Assembly (NCBI RefSeq): GCF_020537505.1
Contig: NZ_JAJBMO010000005.1
Location: forward strand, 62,001 to 126,000
Source of the DNA: Blautia glucerasea
GTDB lineage: Bacteria > Bacillota > Clostridia > Lachnospirales > Lachnospiraceae
DNA: 64,000 bases
Reading direction: 5' to 3'
Made by a program: the position numbers and the translations under genes. Shown here one piece after another: positions 43,780 through 52,230 of this stretch. The notes under the pieces are model-generated. The model was not told the DNA's origin and did no database searches. It saw only the letters and a program-made list of their open reading frames with translations. The stretch's first letter is position 1; each line of letters opens with the position of its first letter.

Positions 43780-44208
43780 CTAACCTACCATAAATGTAAG
43801 CTCTGCCTTCACAACAATCTTTCCATCCACCGTTGCCACAGCCTCTCCAACTCCCATTGGGCCTTTCTGTTTGATGACCCGCATTTCCAGCTTCATTTTA
43901 TCTCCAGGCTGTACTTTTCCTTTAAAACGGCACTTGTCAATGCCTCCAAAATAAGCGATCTTGCCTTTATTTTCCGGCTTGGAAAGGATAGCTACGGCTC
44001 CTGTCTGTGCCAATGCTTCTACGATGAGCACACCTGGCATTACCGGTTCCTGGGGAAAATGTCCTTTAAAAAAATCCTCACGGAAGGTGACACATTTGTA
44101 GCCTACTGCAAACTCTCCCGGTTCATAATCTTCGATGTAATCCACCAGTAAAAATGGGTGACGGTGAGGAAGGATTTCCTCGATCTGTTTTATATTTAAA
44201 TGATTCAT
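43780..44208 (-). CDS. fabZ: 3-hydroxyacyl-ACP dehydratase FabZ
   Basis: A 142-residue hot-dog dehydratase. LPHRHPFLLVD (13-23) and GHFPQEPVMPGVLIVEALAQ (about 49-68) hold the catalytic His and Glu. No FabA or FabM gene is in the operon, so unsaturated chains must arise through FabZ/FabK activity or through genes elsewhere. It lies 21 bases after accB. Confidence 0.96.
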   Translation of the reverse strand: MNHLNIKQIEEILPHRHPFLLVDYIEDYEPGEFAVGYKCVTFREDFFKGHFPQEPVMPGVLIVEALAQTGAVAILSKPENKGKIAYFGGIDKCRFKGKVQPGDKMKLEMRVIKQKGPMGVGEAVATVDGKIVVKAELTFMVG

Positions 44209-44229
44209 ATCTGCTCCTATTTTTGTTTC

Positions 44230-44742
44230 TCAGCGAACAACAAATAACGGCTGTCCGTACTCCACTGGCTGCCCGTTTTCTACCAGAATTTCTGCAACTT
44301 CTCCGTCAAAATCGCTCTCGATCTCATTCATCAGCTTCATGGCTTCTACAATAGCCAGAACCTGTCCTTTTTTTACTTTATCCCCTGTTTTTACAAAGGC
44401 TGGGGCATCTTCAGACGGGGCTGCATAGAAGGTTCCAACAAGCGGGGATTTTACAATATTTCCTTCTGGTTCCTCAGTAGAAGATGGAGCAGCTGTGTTC
44501 TGGACTGTTTTTGCAGATGATGGAACGGTACTATTGGGAACTGTTTCCGAGGTAGGGGAAACAGTACTATTTTTGACTGTTTCAGCACCAAATACGGCAC
44601 TGTTTTGCATCATTCCAGGTACGATTATCGGAGCAATTTTATTATTTAAAGTGAGCTTTAGGCCATCACCTTCATAGCAAAAAGACTCCAAATGAGAAGC
44701 TGAAACATGATCTACAAGCTTCAAAATCTGTTCAAATTCCAT
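44230..44742 (-). CDS. accB: Biotin carboxyl carrier protein AccB
   Basis: A 170-residue protein. A short N-terminal region is followed by a Thr/Ser/Val/Asn-rich linker (about 50-95) containing three imperfect repeats ([27 protein letters not shown]). The C-terminal biotinyl domain has [10 protein letters not shown], with the biotinylated Lys near 132. AAGGAG lies seven bases before ATG. BirA at 25253-26251 is the probable modifying enzyme. Confidence 0.96.
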   Translation of the reverse strand: MEFEQILKLVDHVSASHLESFCYEGDGLKLTLNNKIAPIIVPGMMQNSAVFGAETVKNSTVSPTSETVPNSTVPSSAKTVQNTAAPSSTEEPEGNIVKSPLVGTFYAAPSEDAPAFVKTGDKVKKGQVLAIVEAMKLMNEIESDFDGEVAEILVENGQPVEYGQPLFVVR

Positions 44743-44826
44743 TCTATTTTCTCCTTTTCCAGCAGATTATCTCTCTTTTTCTGCTGCAAAATCTTATATT
44801 TTCAAAAGCCAGACAGTCTCTAGCAT

Positions 44827-46065
44827 TTACTCATACTTTTTCATCAAAAGAACTGCATTGTGTCCGCCAAATCCCAGGGAATTGCTCATTGCATATTTTA
44901 CTTCCTGCTCCCTTGGTCCGGCAATGCAATAATCAAGATCCAGCTCCTCTTCTGTCTCCCTGGTGCCTACTGTCTGATGGATAAATCCTTCCTCAATTGA
45001 CTTGACACAGACAACTGCTTCTACCCCTCCGGCAGCGCCTAAAAGGTGTCCAATCATCGACTTTGTGGAGTTGATCTTCACCTTTTTCGCAGCGTCTCCA
45101 AGGGCTGCTTTAATGGCTCTTGTTTCAAAAAGATCGTTGTGGTGGGTACCAGTTCCATGTGCATTGATATAGTCGACTTCTTCCGGCTGTACCCCTGCTT
45201 CTTTCATGGCATCTGTCATAGCTCTGGCAGCTCCGCTGCCGTCTTCAATAGGAGACGTAATGTGATAAGCATCCGCAGTTGCACCGTAGCCAACTATCTC
45301 TGCATAGATCTTTGCGCCGCGGGATTTTGCATGCTCAAGCTCCTCCAGAACCACTACTCCGGCGCCTTCTCCAATCACAAAACCGCCTCTTTCTTTATCA
45401 AAAGGAATAGATGCGCGGTATGGATCCTGGCTGGTGCTAAGAGCGGTAAGATTGGTGAATCCTGCTACACCAACCGGGGTGATTGCACCTTCTGTTCCAC
45501 CTGCGATCATAACCTCTGCATCCCCGTACTGGATAGCCCGAAAGGCGTCTCCAATGCAATGTGTTCCTGAGGCACAGGCTGTCACTACATTGGTACATTT
45601 TCCTCTTGCGCCTGTGGCAATGGACACGTTTCCGGCAGCCATATTGCTGATCATTTTAGGTACAAGAAGAGGATCCACCTTGGATGGGCCACGCTGGATC
45701 AGCCTCTGATCTGCAGCTTCCATAGCCTGAAGACTACCGATTCCGGAACCTACGATCACGCCCACACGGAAGGGATCTTCTTTTTCCATCTCGATTCCGG
45801 CATCTGCCATAGCTTCCTTAGAAGCCACAACTGCGTACTGGGAAAAAAGCTCCATTCGCTTTGCAGATTTGAAATCCATGTAATCTTTTGGATTGAAATC
45901 CTTCACCTCTGCAGCCAGCTTTACCTTGAAATCAGTGGTGTCAAATTTGGTAATTTCACCGATTCCAACCTTGCCTGCTTTCACATTTTTCCAGAAGGTT
46001 TCCACATTATTTCCAATAGGAGTGACTGCACCAAGTCCTGTCACTACTACACGTCTTTTGCTCAT
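44827..46065 (-). CDS. fabF: 3-oxoacyl-ACP synthase II FabF
   Basis: A 412-residue condensing enzyme. The start is ATG 46065 (GGAGG upstream), overlapping fabG by four bases. The nucleophile Cys is in [14 protein letters not shown] (about 159-172); the His residues are in [11 protein letters not shown] (about 300-310) and [15 protein letters not shown] (about 332-346). It elongates acyl-ACP with malonyl-ACP. Confidence 0.97.
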   Translation of the reverse strand: MSKRRVVVTGLGAVTPIGNNVETFWKNVKAGKVGIGEITKFDTTDFKVKLAAEVKDFNPKDYMDFKSAKRMELFSQYAVVASKEAMADAGIEMEKEDPFRVGVIVGSGIGSLQAMEAADQRLIQRGPSKVDPLLVPKMISNMAAGNVSIATGARGKCTNVVTACASGTHCIGDAFRAIQYGDAEVMIAGGTEGAITPVGVAGFTNLTALSTSQDPYRASIPFDKERGGFVIGEGAGVVVLEELEHAKSRGAKIYAEIVGYGATADAYHITSPIEDGSGAARAMTDAMKEAGVQPEEVDYINAHGTGTHHNDLFETRAIKAALGDAAKKVKINSTKSMIGHLLGAAGGVEAVVCVKSIEEGFIHQTVGTRETEEELDLDYCIAGPREQEVKYAMSNSLGFGGHNAVLLMKKYE

Positions 46066-46802
46066 AACATTCCTCCATCTACACACAAAACCTGTCCTGT
46101 AATATACTTCGCTTCCGGAGATGCCAGGAATGCCACAGCCTTCGCCACATCCTCCGGTTCGCCAAAGGTTCCCATGGGGATATTTTTCAACGTTTCCTCT
46201 TTTACCTTATCAGAAAGTACATCTGTCATGTCCGTTCTGATAAAGCCAGGAGCAATGGCATTTACGGTAATTCCCCTTGACGCAAGCTCCTTTGCAGCCG
46301 TCTTTGTAAGACCGATCACACCGGCCTTTGAGGCTGCATAGTTGGCTTGTCCCGGGTTTCCGCCAATACCAACTACAGATGCCATATTCACAATACGGCC
46401 GTTTCTCTGCTTCAGCATCTGTCTTGCCACATGACGAATGCAGTTAAAGGTTCCTTTCAGATTTGTGTCCATAACCTTACAGAAATCATCTTCATTCATT
46501 GCCATCAGAAGCCCGTCTTTTGTGATTCCAGCGTTATTTATCAGGATGTCGATTCTTCCATATGTCTTTACTGTTTCTTTGATAAAAGCAGCACAGGCAT
46601 CAAAATCAGCCACGTTACACTGGCCGATTTCAGCCTCTCCACCCTGGGAAATAATTTCAGCTTTTACTGCCTCTGCTTTCTCTTTTGAGCCATTATAATT
46701 GATGATTACGAACGCACCTTTTGCGGCAAGTTCAAGGGCAATGGCTCTTCCAATCCCACGAGAAGCCCCTGTTACAATTGCAATCTTTTTCTCTGCATTC
46801 AT
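46062..46802 (-). CDS. fabG: 3-oxoacyl-ACP reductase FabG
   Basis: A 246-residue short-chain dehydrogenase. The NADPH site is [16 protein letters not shown] (13-28), with [10 protein letters not shown] near 89 and the catalytic Ser/Tyr/Lys in [20 protein letters not shown] (about 137-156). It reduces 3-oxoacyl-ACP. AGGAG is 11 bases upstream. Confidence 0.96.
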   Translation of the reverse strand: MNAEKKIAIVTGASRGIGRAIALELAAKGAFVIINYNGSKEKAEAVKAEIISQGGEAEIGQCNVADFDACAAFIKETVKTYGRIDILINNAGITKDGLLMAMNEDDFCKVMDTNLKGTFNCIRHVARQMLKQRNGRIVNMASVVGIGGNPGQANYAASKAGVIGLTKTAAKELASRGITVNAIAPGFIRTDMTDVLSDKVKEETLKNIPMGTFGEPEDVAKAVAFLASPEAKYITGQVLCVDGGML

Positions 46803-46888
46803 GCTCTTTTTACTCCTGTCACTTAGATAAATCTACTTACTTTTTATCTTTCTCCACTGCAAAAAATATGCAGCAAACAATCTATTTT

Positions 46889-47821
46889 CTATCTAGCTCC
46901 TCTGTTATCCATAATCTCTGGAAGCAATTCCAGATCTTCCACCTTCTGAATATTATAAGTCTTTGCATCTGGTGCAATTTTCTTCATAAAACCAGTTAAA
47001 GTCTTTCCAGGACCAATCTCCACAAAGGTATCCACGCCATCTTCCAGCATCTTTTCCACGCTTTGCTGCCAACGGACCGAGGAAGAAATCTGCTTTGCAA
47101 GAAGGTCTTTTGTCTCCTTGAAATCTGTCACATACTGTGCCGTTACATTGGTTACATAAGGGATTTTCAGACTGGAAAATTCCACTTTTGACAGCTCTTT
47201 TTCCAGTTCTTTTCCTGCATTCTGAAGCATGGATGAATGAAACGGTCCACTTACTGTAAGAGGAAGAACCCGTCTTGCCCCAGCCTCCTTCAGCTTCACA
47301 GAAGCCTCTTCTACCGCAGCTTTTGGACCAGTGATCACAATCTGTCCAGGACAGTTATAGTTGGCAATTTCTGCTTTCATCCCACCAAGAACTGCCTGGA
47401 TCTTATCTGCATCCAGTCCCATAACAGCTGCCATGGAACCCTCTCCGGCAGGTACTGCCTGCTCCATAAGAATTCCCCTTTTTCGAACAGTTGTTATGGC
47501 ATCCTGCACACTCATTCCCCCAGAAACGGCGATGGCGCAATACTCTCCAAGGCTTAATCCTGCTGTCACATCCGGACAAAGGCCATATTCTTCTACTACT
47601 TTTTCCATAGCCAGACAAGTTGTTACCAGTGCTGCCTGAGTGTACTCTGTAAGGTTTAATCTGTCATTTTTTTCAAAGCAAAGCGCTTTCATATCAAGGG
47701 AAAGCCACTGGCTTGCCTGGTCAAAAATCTCACGGGCAGATGGGAATTTTTCATAAAAATCCTGTCCCATTCCTGTCTTCTGGGCTCCCTGTCCAGGGAA
47801 AAGAAATGCTGTTTTACTCAT
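46889..47821 (-). CDS. fabD: Malonyl-CoA:ACP transacylase FabD
   Basis: A 310-residue enzyme. FLFPGQGAQKTGMGQDFY is at 6-23, and the nucleophile Ser is in TAGLSLGEYCAIA (about 86-98). The catalytic His is in VSGPFHSSML near 198. It loads malonyl groups onto ACP. Its ATG overlaps the end of fabK by eight bases. Confidence 0.96.
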   Translation of the reverse strand: MSKTAFLFPGQGAQKTGMGQDFYEKFPSAREIFDQASQWLSLDMKALCFEKNDRLNLTEYTQAALVTTCLAMEKVVEEYGLCPDVTAGLSLGEYCAIAVSGGMSVQDAITTVRKRGILMEQAVPAGEGSMAAVMGLDADKIQAVLGGMKAEIANYNCPGQIVITGPKAAVEEASVKLKEAGARRVLPLTVSGPFHSSMLQNAGKELEKELSKVEFSSLKIPYVTNVTAQYVTDFKETKDLLAKQISSSVRWQQSVEKMLEDGVDTFVEIGPGKTLTGFMKKIAPDAKTYNIQKVEDLELLPEIMDNRGAR

Positions 47822-48752
47822 AGATTTTTGTTCCTTTCAACAGCTCATCGGTCTCTTTTACAAGCTTCTGGATCAGGTCGTAACAGCTCATCTGTTCCTT
47901 CACAAGACCGGCACTCTGGCCTGCCATCACACTTCCCATTTTTACATCACCGTCCACAACTGCACGGCGTAGACTGCCAAGTGTCATCTGTTCCAGTTCC
48001 TCAAAAGGTACTCCCTCTGCCTCTTTTTTCAGGTATTCCTTTGTCATCTGATTGCGAAGGGCACGCACCGGATGACCTGTGGAACGACCTGTTACTTTTG
48101 TATCAATATCCTTTGCTTTCAGGATCATATCTTTATAATTCTGATGCGCCCAGCATTCTGTGGTAGCTACAAAATGGGTTCCCATCTGGACTGCTTTTGC
48201 CCCCAGCATAAAGGCGGCTGCAATTCCTCTTCCATCTGCAATTCCGCCAGCTGCAATCACTGGAATGTTTACGGCATCCACGATCTGAGGTACCAGAACC
48301 ATGGTGGTTGTTTCGCCGATATGACCGCCGGATTCGCATCCCTCTGCCACTACAGCGTCAGCACCACAGCGCTCCATTCGCTTTGCATGAGCCACAGAAG
48401 CAATCACCGGAATGATCTTAACTCCTGCTTCTTTCCACATTTTCATGTACTTTTCAGGATTTCCTGCACCGGTTGTAACCACCGGAACTTTTTCCTCTAC
48501 GATCACCTGTGCGATCTCATCTGCATATGGGCTCATCAGCATAATGTTGACGCCGAATGGCTTATCTGTAAGTTTTTTTACCTCACGTACCTGCTGGCGT
48601 ACCCAGTCTGCTGGAGCGCTTGCGGCACCAATAAGGCCAAGGCCTCCGGCTGCGGAAACTGCTGCTGCAAGGTGATATTCTGCCACCCATGCCATTCCTC
48701 CCTGAATGATCGGGTATTCAATTCCAAGTAATTCTGTCACGTCTGTTTTCAT
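47814..48752 (-). CDS. fabK: Enoyl-ACP reductase II FabK (FMN-dependent)
   Basis: A 312-residue NAD(P)H:FMN enzyme of the nitronate monooxygenase fold. ATG 48752 is chosen because GGAG lies six bases upstream; the ATG at 48764 has no site. PIIQGGMAWVAEYHLAAAVS (about 14-33), CESGGHIGETTT and VIAAGGIADGRGIAAAFMLG are FabK signatures. It performs the last reduction of each elongation cycle and replaces FabI, which predicts triclosan tolerance. Confidence 0.95.
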   Translation of the reverse strand: MKTDVTELLGIEYPIIQGGMAWVAEYHLAAAVSAAGGLGLIGAASAPADWVRQQVREVKKLTDKPFGVNIMLMSPYADEIAQVIVEEKVPVVTTGAGNPEKYMKMWKEAGVKIIPVIASVAHAKRMERCGADAVVAEGCESGGHIGETTTMVLVPQIVDAVNIPVIAAGGIADGRGIAAAFMLGAKAVQMGTHFVATTECWAHQNYKDMILKAKDIDTKVTGRSTGHPVRALRNQMTKEYLKKEAEGVPFEELEQMTLGSLRRAVVDGDVKMGSVMAGQSAGLVKEQMSCYDLIQKLVKETDELLKGTKIYE

Positions 48753-48786
48753 GAAATTCTCCATTCTGTAATGCTATAATTTCAAA

Positions 48787-49011
48787 TTACTGACGGCTCT
48801 GAAGATAGTTTTCCACGTCACCGATGGTCTTAATATTCTCAAGATCCTCTGTAGGAATCTCTACCTCAAACTCCTCTTCCAGTGCCATTACCATCTCAAA
48901 AAGGTCAAGGGAATCTGCTCCCAAATCTTCTTTAAAAGAGGTTTCTGCTGTCATGGTGTTTACATCTGCTCCTAATGAATCTGCTGCGATTTCTTTGATT
49001 TTTTCTAACAT
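48787..49011 (-). CDS. acpP: Acyl carrier protein
   Basis: A 74-residue acidic four-helix carrier. The phosphopantetheine Ser is in EDLGADSLDLFEMVMALEEE. AAAAAATGTT-type spacing and an AAGGAG-like site upstream support ATG 49011. It lies between fabH and fabK, as in many Firmicute fab operons. Confidence 0.96.
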   Translation of the reverse strand: MLEKIKEIAADSLGADVNTMTAETSFKEDLGADSLDLFEMVMALEEEFEVEIPTEDLENIKTIGDVENYLQSRQ

Positions 49012-49164
49012 TTTTTATTCTCCTTATTTCGATTTTTTAATTTGTTTTTTCTTATTTATTTATGATTCAAAGCCTTTTTTCAGCTTGAATTACTTGATTA
49101 TTTCCAGCCGAAATATAATTTTATGCCTGGCAGAATTTCAGCCAGTCAAATTATAATCTGCTTT

Positions 49165-50133
49165 TTACCACCTCATCAGGCTTGCCCCATAGGTAAGTCC
49201 GCCTCCAAATCCCGAAAGAACGATCCAGTCTCCCGGATTCAATTTTCCTCTTTTTTTCCATTCATCCAGCAAAAGCGGAATACTTGCAGATGAAGTATTT
49301 CCCAGTCTTTCTATGTTCATGGGATACTTTTCCAAAGGTTCTTTCATGTGCTTTGCCACAGAAGAAACGATTCTCTGATTTGCCTGATGAAGCATGTAAA
49401 AGCGAATCTCTTCTTTTGTTTTTCCTGCTTTTTCCAGAACCTCGAAAATCACTTCCGGCACTTTGGAAACTGCGAATTTGAACACTTCTTTCCCATCCAT
49501 CTGCATATATGTGGCAGAAAGATTGGTGCCTTTTTCCACAAATTCCGGCTGGTTCCGACTTGTGCAGGTAAGGGCATCCCCACCTTTTCCAATGGAATGA
49601 GTGGCCTGAATATAGACGGCATCTTCCTCTGCTTCCAGCACCACAGCTCCTGCTCCATCCCCAAACAGCACACAGGTGCTCCGGTCCTGCCAGTTTGTCA
49701 GATTGGAAAGAACTTCTGCACCGATTACCAGCGCTCTTTTGTAAATATGCTGTCCAAGATATGCCTGAGCTGTATTTAGCGCCAGTAGGAATCCGGTACA
49801 GGCACTGTTCAGATCAAAGCAGGTGGCGCCCGTTGCACCGATTAGCTTCTGCACTTCGCAGGCTGCACAGGGCATGATTCTCTCGGAAGACATAGTAGAA
49901 ACCAGGATCAGATCAATCTCTTCCGGTCTCACTTCTGCATCTCTCAGCGCTTCCCCAGCTGCTCTGGCCGCCATATAAGCAACCGTCTCTCCCTGGCTTG
50001 CAATATGCCGCTGTCCAATTCCTGTCCGTCCCCGGATCCATTCATCACTTGTCTCCATCATGTGGGACAGCTTGTCATTGTCCCACACCTGAACCGGTCT
50101 ATAGGAACCGGTTCCTTTTATTTTTCCAACCAT
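49165..50133 (-). CDS. fabH: 3-oxoacyl-ACP synthase III FabH
   Basis: A 322-residue condensing enzyme that starts chains from acyl-CoA. The catalytic Cys is in DLNSACTGFLLAL (about 108-120), the His in MLHQANQRI (about 247-255) and the Asn in GNTSSASIPLLL (about 277-288). GGAGG lies four bases before ATG. It is the first gene of the operon, 50 bases downstream of a promoter with a FabT-type box. Confidence 0.96.
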   Translation of the reverse strand: MVGKIKGTGSYRPVQVWDNDKLSHMMETSDEWIRGRTGIGQRHIASQGETVAYMAARAAGEALRDAEVRPEEIDLILVSTMSSERIMPCAACEVQKLIGATGATCFDLNSACTGFLLALNTAQAYLGQHIYKRALVIGAEVLSNLTNWQDRSTCVLFGDGAGAVVLEAEEDAVYIQATHSIGKGGDALTCTSRNQPEFVEKGTNLSATYMQMDGKEVFKFAVSKVPEVIFEVLEKAGKTKEEIRFYMLHQANQRIVSSVAKHMKEPLEKYPMNIERLGNTSSASIPLLLDEWKKRGKLNPGDWIVLSGFGGGLTYGASLMRW

Positions 50134-50184
50134 AATACCTCCAGGTATGTTGTACTTTCTGCATTTGTTTTTGTTTTAAAATAG

Positions 50185-50197
50185 TTTGATTATCAAA
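50185..50197. promoter_or_regulatory. FabT box at the fabH promoter
   Basis: TTTGATTATCAAA is palindromic apart from its central bases, within AGTTTGATTATCAAAGT (50183-50199). It matches the streptococcal FabT operator core as I remember it. It directly follows the -10, so bound FabT would block RNA polymerase. Confidence 0.8.
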
Positions 50198-50224
50198 GTA
50201 TATCATAAAATTCCTGTTTGTCAA
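50197..50224 (-). promoter_or_regulatory. Sigma-A promoter of the fatty-acid operon
   Basis: On the minus strand TTGACA (50219-50224) and TATACT (50197-50202) are 16 bases apart, with TGA just before the -10. The whole fabH-accDA run appears to depend on it, since no other promoter is obvious inside. Confidence 0.8.
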
Positions 50225-50323
50225 TAGCCAAAATTACAGGAAGCGGAATCTTTTATGCCATTATGCATTATCCCGACATGCGTTAAGGTCTCTTGCTCGT
50301 ATGGACTGTTACTCGCAGCTTAC

Positions 50324-50371
50324 AAAAAAATACCGTCTGAATCAGATTCTTTTCTGACTCAAACAGTATTT
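50324..50371 (-). terminator. Terminator of the transglutaminase-like gene
   Basis: A stem formed by 50330-50345 and 50352-50371 (AATACTGTTTGAGTCAGA against TCTGATTCAGACGGTATT on the minus strand) is followed by seven T. It lies 45 bases after the stop. Confidence 0.82.
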
Positions 50372-50414
50372 TCACTTTTCATTATACATCTGGAAGCGTA
50401 ACTCCTGCTTCAGA

Positions 50415-52214
50415 CTATTTTTTCACCCGAACCTTACAGGTCACTTTTTTACTTCCTGACTTAACTGTAATGACCGTGGTTCCTTTCTTTTTCGCAACGA
50501 TTTTCCCTTTTGAATTTACAGTTGCCACCTTTGGTTTGGAGCTCTTATAGGTTATCTTCTGCTGGCTGGTAACGGGCTTGAGGATTACCTTTAGCTGGAA
50601 GGTTTTGCCCTTCTTGGCCAGAACCACGCTTCGTTTATTCAAAGATACGCCTGTAGTTTTTACAATGCCCTTCTGGACTTTTACATAAAAAGCCGTGCGG
50701 CTTCCATTGGTATATGTAACCGTAACGGTGGTCTTTCCGGCTTTTTTTCCTACGATTTTTCCTCTTTTAGATACAGCCGCGATCCGCTTGTTTGAGGTTC
50801 TGACCTTCTTTATTTTTCCAGTGGGTTTATAGGACTGTCCAACCTGCAACGTAAGAGAAACAGGAGCAGCAGTGGGCGCCGGTGTCTTGACTGGCACTGG
50901 AGTTGCCGTTGGTTTCGGCACTGCAGTTGGCTTTGGCGTCGCAGTTGGCTTTGGCGTCGCAGTCGGCGCTGGCGTCGCAGTCGGCTTTGGCGTCGCAGTC
51001 GGCGCTGGCGTCGCAGTCGGCTTTGGCGTCGCAGTCGGCACCGGTGTATTGGTTAGAAGCGGCATCACAGTAGGCGTTGGTGTCATCTCTTCCTCTTTTT
51101 CCCCATACCCTCTTTCCGCCAGTTCCGGCAAAATAAATATCGGGGAACTTCCTCCGCTTGATGATGTGGAAAAGCTTCTATATTCCACCCTTTCTTCCCC
51201 AATGAGTATAGATTGTCCCATAGACTGCCTTCCTACAAGCAGGTACCGTGTAGACGCCTCCGTGCCAATGTCATCCCAGGTGGCATCCACTAAATACCAC
51301 TTGCCGTCCTCCATCTGGATGTAATTCCACATATGCGCACCAGGTGTCCCATATGCAGTTCCCTTTGCAGTTCCGCTGACACAGGCACAATTGAGTCCCA
51401 TATAATCACAGAGAATCTTCATAGACTTTGCATAGCCTTCGCAGACAAATGCCGGATCTTCGTCCAGAAAAAGAGAGGCTGCGGTGTGAACCCACATAGT
51501 ACTGTTATTTCTGTACGACACATTCTGGCAGATATAGTCATGAACGGCCTTCACTTTCTGCTGTCTGTTCATTCCGGTAGTACACGCATTTAATTCCTGG
51601 ACCGTCTTCTGCACAGACGCCATAAAATCATTCATTTTCCAATGGGCTCCCTCAGCAATCTCCCGCTTCTCCGGATTAAAGCTATATCCGTAAAAAGTGG
51701 CTCGATATCCCGTGGATGAGGTGTCGTCCAAAATGCAGCTGATCCGGTATCCATAGCTTCCGCCTCTGAACCAGAATGCCTGTGGATAATCATAGGAAAA
51801 AGCGTCCGAAGCCGCCTGTATTGCACCGCTTACTTTGCTTTTCGCTGATTCGTACTCTTCCCCTGTTTTCTGAAAAGCTCCATCTTCTACTACCGCCTCA
51901 AAGGAAATGCTTTCCGGAAGTTCAAAAGAAATAGTCAGATTATCCAAATGCTGGCTATACTCTGTCACATAATTCTGGACCATTAAATTATAAAGCTGCC
52001 TGGCATCCCCATCCAGCTGCGCGCCATAGCTGTCCGTGTAGGTTTCCAGGGAAAACAGGCTGATGCCAGTGTCGCCGGCGGCGGATGCAAGGGCTCCGGA
52101 GGTGACGGTGCCGGAGTCTTCTGTTATATCCTGCGCAATTACCAATGCAGGGCATCCCAAAACAAGCAACAGAACAGCAAATACAATTGAAACAAAGTAA
52201 CTTATTTTTTTCAT
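50415..52214 (-). CDS. Secreted transglutaminase-like protein with Pro-Thr repeats and Ig-like domains
   Basis: A 599-residue exported protein. The signal peptide is about 1-27. The transglutaminase-like domain (about 215-320) has Cys in DPAFVCEGYAKSM, His in PGAHMWNYIQ and Asp in YLVDATWDD. A linker of TPKPTATPAPTA-type repeats (about 375-445) follows. Two Big_2-like Ig repeats fill the C-terminus (VGQSYKPTGKIKKVRTSNKR; VSLNKRSVVLAKKGKTFQLK), each rich in Lys. No LPxTG is present. It may be a wall-associated protease or crosslinking enzyme. Confidence 0.88.
   Translation of the reverse strand: MKKISYFVSIVFAVLLLVLGCPALVIAQDITEDSGTVTSGALASAAGDTGISLFSLETYTDSYGAQLDGDARQLYNLMVQNYVTEYSQHLDNLTISFELPESISFEAVVEDGAFQKTGEEYESAKSKVSGAIQAASDAFSYDYPQAFWFRGGSYGYRISCILDDTSSTGYRATFYGYSFNPEKREIAEGAHWKMNDFMASVQKTVQELNACTTGMNRQQKVKAVHDYICQNVSYRNNSTMWVHTAASLFLDEDPAFVCEGYAKSMKILCDYMGLNCACVSGTAKGTAYGTPGAHMWNYIQMEDGKWYLVDATWDDIGTEASTRYLLVGRQSMGQSILIGEERVEYRSFSTSSSGGSSPIFILPELAERGYGEKEEEMTPTPTVMPLLTNTPVPTATPKPTATPAPTATPKPTATPAPTATPKPTATPKPTAVPKPTATPVPVKTPAPTAAPVSLTLQVGQSYKPTGKIKKVRTSNKRIAAVSKRGKIVGKKAGKTTVTVTYTNGSRTAFYVKVQKGIVKTTGVSLNKRSVVLAKKGKTFQLKVILKPVTSQQKITYKSSKPKVATVNSKGKIVAKKKGTTVITVKSGSKKVTCKVRVKK
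50897..51050. repeat. 18-base tandem repeats coding the Pro-Thr linker
   Basis: Units GGCTTTGGCGTCGCAGTC and GGCGCTGGCGTCGCAGTC alternate, encoding TATPKP and TATPAP on the minus strand. The near identity at third positions shows recent copy-number change by slippage or recombination. Confidence 0.85.
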
Positions 52215-52230
52215 TTAGCAGTACCCCTTT

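Noticed and set aside
50897..51050. Regular repeats that might suggest a CRISPR array
   Set aside because: The units are 18 bases with no spacers and encode a Pro-Thr linker in frame.
50872..51324. Rightward frame of 150 residues with GVAVGFG-type repeats
   Set aside because: It is the antisense reading of the Pro-Thr repeat region of the secreted transglutaminase-like protein and has no ribosome binding site.
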